Part shown: positions 48,746-60,000 of the stretch, one piece after another | Position numbering within the stretch: the stretch's first letter is position 1 | How the letters are laid out: each line of letters opens with the position of its first letter | DNA from: Cordilura impudica | Taxonomy: Eukaryota > Arthropoda > Insecta > Diptera > Scathophagidae | Length of the DNA: 64,000 nt | Assembly (NCBI GenBank): GCA_963682025.1 | Contig: OY821521.1 | Location: 197,419,526-197,483,525 of the forward strand | Direction of reading: 5' to 3' | Notes under the pieces: generated by a model | Databases searched by the model: none | What the model was told of the DNA's origin: nothing | What the model saw: only the letters and a program-made list of their open reading frames with translations | Translations under genes and position numbers: made by a program

Positions 48746-49208
48746 ATGGGGTAAATCAAACATCATTGTGCCAAGATATGACTAATATTTTGAGACACCT
48801 TTAAAAGAATTTTTTTTAATTTTTTTGTTGTAATAATTTTTAGTATTAAGTTTATCAAATTGTTTTGTTTACATTTGTTATAAATAGTGCAAAAATTCAG
48901 ATATGTAAACGTAAGCCCAGTTGGAGGGGTCACAGAGTCCCATTAATTTAATACTCTTACGTTTTTTTTTTTTTTAATTTATATAAAATAGAAGTATTTT
49001 TTGAATTGAAAAAAAAAAATTAAAAATTAATTTTACTAAAACCGTTATGAATTTAAAAAAAAAATATTTTTATAAATTTAAAAATATATGATTTTCACAA
49101 ATTTAAAAGAATTTTGTAAGGAATAATAATTTTTATTTTAATTTATTCATTTATATATTTCATGAAAAAATATTCCAAAAATGTAAAAACATTGAAATTT
49201 AATTTTAA
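48746..49208. repeat. AT-rich repeat left of the piggyBac element
   Basis: Contains attttactaaaaccgttatg, the motif also found at 40.4-41.3 kb, in nearly pure AT DNA. Similar AT-rich sequence resumes at 51809, so the piggyBac element split one such tract. Confidence 0.5.
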
Positions 49209-51804
49209 CCCATTAATGCCCCCAGCGATCTATAGCGTTTACAATGCAGCGTTTACAATGTAGATCTCATTGGACATATAAACAAAATAAAATAAAAAAA
49301 AAAAAATTAAATACCTTAGCTGAATCGTTCTTTGGAAGCTGTTACATATACGTAACAGTGGGCTATTCTCAGTACTTTTTGAATCTAAAACTTTTTAATT
49401 AAAACCAATATGTTTTATGAAAATAACGTAAGAAATCATTAAATTTATTGAACTTAAAGCTTAAATTTAATGCACGTATTAAAAAAATTAATTAGTTCAT
49501 TGAAATATTAAATATGTAGAAATTCAATTTATTATTGCCAAAATAATAATGATATCTTTCGAAGCATTTGATACATAAGACGATATTACATTTTTTGAAC
49601 ATCGAAGTTGGATGGGCTTGGCAATTGAGACCAGAGCATCGCCGTCTTTTCTTTTGTTTTGTTTCCACCACAAAATGATTTACACCATCATATCTACTTG
49701 AGTATTCAATTTCAACTGCAGTAAATCGGCGATAACTTTGAGGAGGTCTTTCGCCATACGTTTTGCAGTAACGAGTGGCAATCGCTCTACGGAAATCCAA
49801 TTGGGACATGCTGCCTCCACCTTTACGGTGTAAAATCCATGACTTTATTATAGAAACGTCTATCAGCCACGTAAATATAGAAATATAGAAAACCACAATT
49901 TTTTTCCGCGAGCGCCAATTCAATATGCATTTACATTTTGATCCATTCTATCAGTTCCTCCCATATGTTGGTTATACTCTGATATTGAATATGGTAAAGG
50001 AACCGTAATTCTTTTTCTTTCAGTACAAGAGAATCTTCCAGCGTTTGTGATAGGCAATTAACCATGTATGGTAGAAGCTACACTTACCACCGGATTGTAC
50101 AGGTTCCATGGTAACCGCGTTATAAATAAGTTATCGAAATGGAATGAAAACTCAAGATGTTTGATTTTTTGATTGAATTCGTCCACCATGCAAAATAATG
50201 GTATTATATTTTTTCCATATTTGGTATAATATTCAGCTTTCATAAGCGGATTTGATACTTGATACATTTCAAAATTTATTAATTATCCTAAAGGAGTATT
50301 TAGGCTCCACATTTTATATCCGAAGCGAAGTGGCTTGCCTCTTATGAACTGTTTGCATCCATGTCGCATATAATATTCAACCATCGATTCATCATATGAC
50401 AAACATCTTTCAGGATGAAAATGTTTTAAAAAACGAAGTTTTAGTGCACCAGTATATGGCCGTAGCTTCCAGATTTTGTCATCGGCTTGCTGTTTTCCAT
50501 TATCAATAAAATGTATGATGCGAAAACGATTTCGCCGCATAGTATCGCATACCATTGCATTCTGGAGATCACTTTCATTTGACCAGTAACTATTAAGATT
50601 CCAATGAAAACATGCATCTCGTGTACTGTTATCATTGGATTAACTTGTTCACAATATACCCCATAGTTGTTGCTTTCATCACATATTGTTTGTAACAATT
50701 AATCATCGAAAAATTTTTCAAACTGCTCGTGAGAGGGCAAGTCGGTGCAATCAGAATAATCAGGCTAAGGGAATATACTCTGACACACTATATCATCACC
50801 CTATATCACTGGATAAAGGGATCAAATTGAGATCTCGTGTACCTACTTTTTCTACATATCATGCGTTTTGCCTTTTTTATTTGGAATTGATGTCGAATTT
50901 GATGTTGATGTTTCAAGAGATTTAGCACGAGGAACCTTTGATGGCTTTTTATGAATCCTTTTTTCAACAGACGAATCTAAAATTTCCTGTTCCCGCGAGT
51001 TGAATGACTAGTTTAAAATTGATGGTTTTGGAGCTGTGGATCCGATGTGTAATAGAATTCTTCATTACATCTTCCAACATCCTGTTTTCTTCATCAACCT
51101 CTTCAGTGTAGTTAGATCCAGATATGCGAACAATAACTTCGCAGAATCTTCATCAGATTGAAAGTTTTGACCACTGGGCGGTTCAATAACCACTTGCTCA
51201 ATAAAATTATCTTGACTGTCATCGGACATCAGTTCCTCAAGGAAGTTAGTGGCTTCCTCTAATGTCAAGTATCCATATCTGAAATAGAAAATTAAATTTT
51301 CGTAGAACTAACTTAAAAAAATAACTTAAAAGTTCATCACTGCTCTATATTTGCTATATGTGCAAAGTGGGACAAAAAGTATTGAGTATAGCCCAGTGTT
51401 ACATATACGTAACGCCTTAAGTGTCCACTTCCTAAATTACCACGAAGCCAGTGAACATTTTTTTTTTACAATTTAGTATGGGCCTTTGATTATTTCTTTA
51501 TCATTTTACACAAAAATATTTTTTCTAAAATATTGTTAAACACACTTAATAAATAGTCTTACCTTTTGCGTGTCGCCATATCCGAATTTTTTCAATTTAC
51601 CAAAACTATCACTTCACTTATCAACTTTACACAACGGCACTAAGAGTGCAATTGAATCATTTACTATTTAAATTTGTAAAATAGACGTCAGATTATAAGA
51701 TTTTTTAATTCAAAATTAAAATAGCATGCTCCTGCAATTTTTAATTTGAATTTTAACCTCGGGTGAAGTACCGTTACGTATATGTAACAGTGAGCATGAA
51801 TGGG
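49209..51804 (-). mobile_element. piggyBac-type transposon, decayed transposase
   Basis: Flanked by TTAA (49205-49208 and 51805-51808), the piggyBac target. Terminal repeats CCCATTAATGCCC and GAGCATGAATGGG are inverted. Minus-strand pieces are in order: acidic N-terminus (MTLEEATNFLEELMSDDSQD, 51268), ITVHEMHVFIGILIVTGQMK (50640), RRNRFRIIHFIDNG, FHPERCLSYDESMVEYYMRH with GCKQFIRGKPLRFGYKMWSL (50410-50290), then a Cys-rich C-terminus (CSGLNCQAHP...CIKCFERYH, 49640-49540). Stops and frameshifts separate them, so it is inactive. A 40 bp inverted repeat (49341-49385 and 51374-51413) is subterminal. Confidence 0.9.
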
Positions 51805-53931
51805 TTAATAAAAACATATAAGTAAGTTGTTTTTATTTTTTTTTTATACATTTTTATGATTTATATAAATCAATAAATTAAAAAATGAAATAAATTCTTT
51901 ATATAAATTTAAAAATATATTATATAAATTTAAAAGATTTTTTAAGGAATAATATTTTTAATTTAATTTTTTTTATAATTCATCCATATGAATCATAAAA
52001 ATATATCACAAAATTAAAAAAAAAAAAATTAATCTGAAAATTAATGTTAATCAAAATTTATAAAGTATTTCTTTTTATAAAAATTAAAAATATGTATATA
52101 TGTATTTTTTGTTAGATTTATAGTCATTTTTCAGACATATGTATTGCAATTACTACTGTAATTAATTTGCAAATTTTAATTTTGTTTCAATGGTGCGTGG
52201 TAAAGAAGAAGAAGAAAGAATATATTTCAAAAATTCATAACTGCACTGTATTCTTAATCGGACCAGTTTCTGGCGTTTCAGCCTTCATCAGCGATTTATT
52301 GAACATTGAACATTTTTTGTTTTATCGAAATTTAAAAGAATAATTTTTTTTAATTGCAAACTTTTTAGAGAAACAATAAATTTAAAAAGCTTTGTATATA
52401 TATAAATTTAAAAAAAAAAATATTTTTATGACATATATAAATTTTAACAAAAATATATATTTAATATATATGAAAAAACCCTTTTAAATAATCATTTTCC
52501 ACTTTTTTGCCGATTCGGATAGAGTATGAGACTTTCACATAATGAAAACCAGAAAGTCATAACACTGGAAAAGTTTACGAAATTCCAAATTGTTTGCATT
52601 TTTAACTTTCCAAGTCAAATCATGAGGCGATTGAAACGCATTAATTAAAAATCTTAATATATAATTACGCCCATTACTGATTGGATCCTGTCACCGTAGG
52701 ATAAATTTTTGATTTCATAAAATTATCACGCATGTGTCTTAAGTATTAATATAATAAGCATGGCATAAATTTTACGCACCATTCTTAAAAAGAACATTTT
52801 CTTTAAAAAATACCTTTTTCATAAAAAAAGTAATTTTTCTAAAAAAAATTCTTAAAATGGTAATTTTTCTAAAAAAAATTTGTTGAAATAACTTTTCATA
52901 AAGTAATTTTTTTTAAAGATATAGAAAGTGTCTGCTTAAAAAAATACCCCTCTTATAAAGTACATTTTCCTAAAAAAGTGAATTTTTAATAGAGGATGAG
53001 ATGTCAACAATGCAGTGTTAATAGTTTTTATGTAAACATTAAATATATTCCCCGATGATGAAATATTGGAAAAATAAATTAAAATATTTTTATAATTAAA
53101 ACGGGCCTCGAGCTCGAGAATTTTTATTTATCAACATATGAAAGGTCGAACAACTACAATCTTAAAATAAAAGTAAATTTTCTTTTAAAAAAAACCTTAA
53201 AATAGTAAATTTTCTTATTCTTGAAAAATTATAAAATTTCTATAAAATAAAGGATAATTTTAGACGTACATAAGTATATTTATTTTAAAGTTTGATTTAC
53301 CTATTTCGAATTACACTGTGGGTAACTGTTTTTACCTGTCTATAAATAACGAAGATGTTAAGTCTGGTAGGAAATTGTCATCCTTCTGCTGTATTGCAAC
53401 TACTTGTTGAGCAAGATAATTGCTGAATTGAACAAATCGAAGATTATTGCGCCTTTTCATTATTATTATTTATTTCTTAAAATGAGTTATTAAAGGTTAG
53501 ATCAACAACAGGTTATTGTTTTCATTAAACAATATTATTTCATTTAAATTTTATGTCACCTATTGCTTATTAACAATATTATTGTTATCACTAATAAATG
53601 TATACAATAGTAGGTATATAGTGATAACAAAATTGCAAAAGCGTAAAACAACAAAATAAATGAAAAAAAAAAATACTCACAATAGAGTTTCTTTCACAAC
53701 TATTTCTGCCAGAGAACATCTAAACACAACGAAACTAATATAACAGCTGATATGGGAATACGTACTTCTTTCCAATGATTAAAAAAGGCATGTACATAAA
53801 ACACTCAACTATTCAATGTTAGTTCCCTTTGACGACGCAATCGAATAAGAAGCCGGCGTACATAGAAGGAGCCAATCGACTTGATTAAATAAAGAAATTA
53901 AAATATACATATCTTTTTGTTTGCTACAACT
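51805..53931. other. AT-rich spacer and presumed AGBE upstream region
   Basis: First AT-rich repeat like that at 48.7-49.2 kb (to about 52500), then ordinary spacer, with short diverged repeats of the type taatttttctaaaaaaaatt near 52800-53230. The last 200 bp should contain the AGBE promoter and 5' UTR, but I see no clear core promoter motif. Confidence 0.4.
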
Positions 53932-54023
53932 ATGGATCCAATGAAAGTGGAAGTTAAAGAAATTGAGAATCTTTTCAAATTGGATTCGTATCTAAAACCA
54001 TTCGAACGGGAAATACGTAGAAG
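53932..54023 (+). CDS. AGBE: AGBE exon 1
   Basis: The ATG at 53932 is the first in this context and gives [20 protein letters not shown], which matches the family N-terminus. The exon ends AGAAG|gtctgt, phase 2, and joins [17 protein letters not shown] in exon 2. The open frame past the donor (to 54123) is intron. Confidence 0.88.
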
Positions 54024-57000
54024 GTCTGTAAAATATTTTGTGACATTAAAATCTACAAAACAGTGCAGAATCTCTTGGTTAGCACAATATGTGGCAACAT
54101 CTAGTCTTAAAACGGAAATATAATAATTCTATATTTTAAAGTATACATATGTCCATACAAATGTACACATTTTCATGCGTTTCGGCATAAATCTTAACAT
54201 ACAATGTCAAGTGAAGGTTAAACGAATTCAGTGGAAAAAACGACAAGATTAGTTTTCATGTTTGTTAGTGGTAGTTAAATGAAATTAAAAAATATGCAAA
54301 GCATAATGTTGAAAAATTTATTATAAAATTAAATTTTTAAATAAAAAAATAAAGCTATTTTATGCGCGTCATACCGGCAAAACAATCTTATCAAGGCCAA
54401 GTTTCTACTTCATACGATAGCTGACTGCATCCAAATATTGTACGTAATGTGAAGAAATTTTCTCATTCTTTTTTTGTATTTACGTTTATCTACAAATAAG
54501 AACAAAACTTTATTTTTGTTTTGTGTTGATTTGAATTAAATTTGTTTCCCATTGGAAAGTTGTTTATAAACAAAAATTCCACTGAGAGTTTCTCTAAATC
54601 AAGAGATAATATATCTTTTGTGTTAAGCTCTTTTAAGAATAAATAAAGGTGTTAAATATTTTAAATGCATTTCGTGTTTAAGTCGCTTTTTAAAGTCAAA
54701 TATTGAACACGTTTTGAATAACATCGAAAAGAAACTGAGGTCGGAAAAGTGTATTGAATTTAAATCCATTTATACAGTACAAATGGATTTAAATTCAATA
54801 CACGGCAACAACAGATTGTTGAGCTGTTATCAATTTGGAAAATCTTCACTAAGTCGAACGAAATTAATAGGTTCAATGCGAAATTTTACATGGCGGTGGC
54901 GGATAACGCCCACGTTATTTTTGAATGTGTTTATTTTACGAGTATCAGGTTCTTTAACGTTTTTGTGAACTGGTTGAATTCTTAAATGAGGTACCAGGTT
55001 CTGAACGCGTTTAGTCACGTGAATTGCTGGTGGTGTATTAGTTACTCGACTGGTCATATTGATGCAAAGAAAATAAAGAATAGAACAAGTTAAACAAGCC
55101 AGAAAGTTATTAAAGGTCAAGACTGACTGTACTATACACTACACAATGATTTTCGGGAAATTGTTTGAGGTCCAAGTACTGAACATATAAAAATAAACCA
55201 CAAGTGAGATTAGCATGTAGCTATCTGATGTCTAGAGAGACTTATATAAAGTTAATATAGTATGTGACTTATTATATGGGTACTATATCCAAAAATAGTT
55301 CGATCAAGTCAATAATTAATTGTAATTATTAGCTGTTGGCAGCTAATTAAAAATGCTTTTTCATGTATTTCATCATATTTCTTTTAATATACACTCAAAC
55401 CTGTTGTTGTGCGGCCTTTTAATGTGCATTTTTCTTTTTGTGCGATTTGATTTGTGCGTTTTTTTTTTTGTGCGGTATATGAAAATTTAAAAAACTTATT
55501 TATTTTTAACTAATGAGAAAGCTGATGATTTCAGACAACATCAATTGAATTTCAGAAAGTGTCACTTGAAATTAAGAAGGCACCAATTGTATTTTAGAAA
55601 ACATCAATTGAATTTCAGAAATCATCAACAGAATTTCAGAAAACATCAATTCCATTTCAGAAAACATCAATTCCATTTCAGAAAACATCAATTGAATTTC
55701 AGAAAACATCACTAGAATTTTCCGAAAACATTATTTCAACTTATTTTGTATGCACTGAAAAAAATGATGTTGATGTTTTCTGAAATTCAATTGATTTTTC
55801 TGAAATGGAATTGATGTTTTCTGAAATTCCATTGATGTTTTCTGAAATTCAATTGATGTTTTCTGAAATTCAGTAGATGTTTTCTGAAATTCTATTGATG
55901 TTTTCTGAAATGAAATTGATATTTTCTGAAATTCAGTTGATGTTTTCTGAAATTAAATTGATTTTTCTGAAATGGAATTGATGTTTTCTGAAATTCCATT
56001 GATGATTTCTGAAATTCTATTAATGTTTTCTGAAATTCAATTGATGTTTTCTGAAATTCAGTACATATTTTCTGAAATTCTATTGATTTTTCTGAAATGA
56101 AATTGATATTTTCTGAAATTCAGTTGATATTTTCTGAAATTCAATTGATTTTTCTGAAATGGAATTGATGTTTTCTGAAATTCTATAGATGTTTTCTGAA
56201 ATTCTATTGATGTCTTCTGAAATTCAATTGATGTTTTCTGAAATTCAGTTGATGTTTTCTGAAATTCTACTGATGTTTTCTGAAATGAAATTGATTTTCT
56301 GAAATTTAGTTGATGTTTTCTGAAATTCTATTGATGTTTTCTGAAATTCAGTTGATGTTTTCTGATATTCTACTGATGTTTTCTGAAATGAAATTGATGT
56401 TTTCTGAAATTCAGTTGATGTTTTCTGAAATTCTACTGATGTTTTCTGAAATTCAGTTGATGTTTTCTGAAATTCTATTGATGTTTTATGAAATTCAATT
56501 GATGTTTTCTGAAATGCAATTGATTTTTTCTGAATTGATATTGATGTTTTCTGAAATTCAGTTGATGTTTTCTGAAATGAAATTAATATTTTCTGAAATT
56601 CAGTTGATGTTTTCTGAAATTCAATGGAATTGATGTTTTCTGAAATTCCATAGATGTTTTCTGAAATTCTATTGATGTGTTCTGAAATTCAATTGATGTT
56701 TTCTGTAATTCAGTTGATGTTTTCTGAAATTCTATTGATGTTTTCTGAAATGATATTGATGTTTTCTGAAATTCAGATGATGTTTTCTGAAATTCTATTG
56801 ATGTTTTCTGAAATTCAATTGATGTTTTCTGAAATGCAATTGATGTTTTCTGAATTGAAATTGATGTTTTCTGAAATTCAGTTGATGTTTTCTGAAATTC
56901 TATTAATGTTTTCTGAAATGATATTGATGTTTTCTGAAATTCAGTTGATGTTTTCTGAAATTCTATTAATGTTTTCTCAAATACAATTGATGTTTTCTGA

Positions 57001-60000
57001 AATTCAATTGATGTTTTCTCAAATACAATTGATGCTTTCCGAAATACAATTGATGTTTTCTGAAATACAACTGGAAAATATTTAGTTGTTTCGTAAGGTT
57101 TTGAGTTATTTATTAGTCAGACTTTTTAGGCTGTCCCTATTCACCGCATAAAAAAAATAATTTTTAGTTGCGTTGCGAAAACTATTTTTTAAAGCTACTT
57201 ATGAAGTTTTGTGCGATTTTTTTAATGTGTTTTTGTAATGCGGTCCCTATCCACCGAACAAAAACCGGTTTGAGTGTATTTAAAAATCTGAAGAATTATC
57301 ATTAAGAAAAATTACTACGATTCTGACCACATCAGCATTCGGAGAAATCCTAACCTTCAAATGCAAAACACAAATAAAGCTAGAGGACGGGGTATTTTAC
57401 GTTTTTAACGTTAAGAGCAATGCGATGGTGCCACAGTGAAAGCCTGTTATTCGGAATGCTACCATCTACAAGATAATCGAAATTTCCAGATAATTAAATA
57501 TTTCATTGAAACTATAATTGTAGAAGAATTTCGCTTTTTTCATTTTTTTAGGATTCTCGTTTATTTACTTTCAAATTATTTACGAAAAACAATTTTTTTA
57601 TTTTCTGTGAATCATCGAACAAAAAAATAATTTTCTTTTTTTTTTCAATTATATATAATATATAGAATCTAAAGATATTAAATAGTTTTTATTTTATTGT
57701 TTAATAATTTTTAAAGGAAAATGGGAGGAAAAACACCTTTATATGATTTAATATATTCAAATACTATCTGAAAATATTTATGTGCTTATAGGAGGTTTAT
57801 TAGAAATAATAGACCTCTATAAGCATATAATTTTGAATTTGGTGATTTCTTTTTAATTTTACGTTATTTCTCTACATTCTCTTATCAGTGGGTAAGAGGA
57901 ATTTTCAATTTTGGCAAAGTGATTGTTATTAATCCTTGTTATGTTATGAAATCGATAATATTTTCATAACCTGTTTCTTTATGAAGAAGATTTGTAGGAT
58001 ACCTCCAGGGCTTTTTATTTATCATTTTAAGACATTTGTATGTTAATATCGGCCTTATAACCCGAAGAGTAGATTTTTGTTCTTGGGGTTTAGAAATTAC
58101 CTTCTATTTAGTAGTGGCTATAACGCTTTAAATGATTTTATAGCACGTAGCCATAATATGTTGTTTAAACGTAAGCTTTTTGTCCAAAACAACTTCGAGA
58201 TATTTGACATTGTTAAGTACATTTATGGTATTATTTCCAATAAGAAGATGACGTCTTGGCAGCCTTTTGGGAGATTTATTGAATGGAAAAATAATTGCTT
58301 GGGTATTGTTTGGATTAATTTTGATTTTCCATTTGTGAAAATATTTACTGCATTTTACAAGTCTCTTTTCCATTTTCTTCAAGAGTGCACTTGTAAGTTT
58401 GTTTGAAGAAATTAACGCAGTATCATCTACGCAGATAAGTAATTTTCATATATTTTGGGACTTTAAAATCCGATGTATATATCGAGTAAAGCAATGGCGA
58501 CAAGACTGATCCTTGAGGTAACCCTGTGGTAATGGTTTTTGGAGATGATGTTTCATTATTAATCGCAACTTTAAAGTTTCTGCCGTGAATGAAATCTGAA
58601 ATAAGTTTGCATAAATATTTTGGTATATTTGCATAAAGAAGTTTAAATACTAGGCCATTATTTTTTTTATTTTTATTTTATTTATTTATTTATTTATTTA
58701 TTTGCTTTCCTGTACAACAAGAACAAATCTTATAATTACAGTACAGGAATAATAATGCTAAGGCATGGGAATTGTTAGTTATAATTTGGCTTTACAAAAT
58801 ACGTACATTTTTAATACAGAAAATATTTAAGAAAAAATGGTAAACAATAACCAAGAAAATAATACAAGATTACAAAAAAGAAAATAAGTTAATTTAATTA
58901 ATTAATAAAATTGTTATGCAAAATATTCAAAAACAAATTTTTTAAAATTTGAAGCGTTGCTGTTAAGTTGCTGAGATTGTGGAAGCATATTCCAAAGACG
59001 TATAGCGTTGACGTAGAAATGCCATTCAGATACCAAATAACGATAACGAGGTAGAATTAATTTTTTTTCCTCGGTTTGATCTGGCGAACCGGAGATTTTC
59101 ATACAGGTAAAGTGGTTTTGCGGTGAAAATTACTTTATGAAGAAACAAAAGAACTCTAATTTTCATCAGATTTTCAAATGATACGCCGAAAAGCTTATTC
59201 GTGAAGGAAAAAGTTCCGGCAGACCTCCTTAGTCTAAAAACATATCAAATTATGCTGTTATATAAAACATTAAGTTTGCATTTACTAAATGAATCACAGC
59301 TTGCAAAAAGTTCACACCAGTATTAAATACCGGGAATTAAGTACGTTTTGGCTAGAAGTATTCTTATATTTAAGGGAGTGAAATATTGAGTGCCATAGAG
59401 TTCTGAGCTTCATGTAAGTTTGAACAACAGTCGTATTTATGTGGTTCGACCAAGTTAGAGTGTTATTAAAAGTTACTCCAAGATTTTTTGTTTTTGTAAC
59501 AAAGTCAATTCTATCACCGTTGATAACTATTTCATTCCCAAACTCTGGATTTGCATTTCGTTTGCGTATTAGCAGACATTTTGACTTGCTAGGATTAATG
59601 CATAAACCATTTGCTGACGCCCATCTGTACAATTGACTAAGGTCATAGTTAATTTTGTCTATATTTTCATCTATTGACTCGATTGGGGTGCTCAGAAAGA
59701 GTTGTACATCGTCAGCGTACATGTGTATCTTACAATGAGAAAGATAATCTGGTAAATCATTGATATAGATTGAGAACAAAAGTGGCTCTAATACAGATCC
59801 TTTTATAAGTTGTAAAGGTTCAGATGAGTTGCTATTTACGTATACGGATTGTGTGCGATTTGTGAGATAAGAGGAAATTAAAAGCGTTGATGTTGAGGAA
59901 AAATTAAAAAAACGTCTTAATTTCATACAGAGAGTTTGATGATCAACAGTATCAAACGCCTTGGAAAGCGGTGTCAAACGCTTTTTCAATATGTAACAAT

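Larger units (their letters stand above)
54024..55391 (+). other. AGBE intron 1, proximal part
   Basis: AT-rich intron DNA to about 54700. Then come a perfect hairpin (54749-54803) and a less AT-rich patch (54830-55120) that contains an open frame on the minus strand. Confidence 0.5.

Noticed and set aside
53917..53931. Upstream non-ATG start for AGBE exon 1 (adding five residues)
   Set aside because: The ATG at 53932 gives the family-like N-terminus; the extra residues would need a non-ATG start.
56310..57085. Two long open frames reading MFSEIQL-type repeats as a repetitive protein
   Set aside because: They are the direct translation of the 21 bp satellite, whose unit length is a multiple of three and lacks stops. 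The array sits inside a non-coding pogo-like element.
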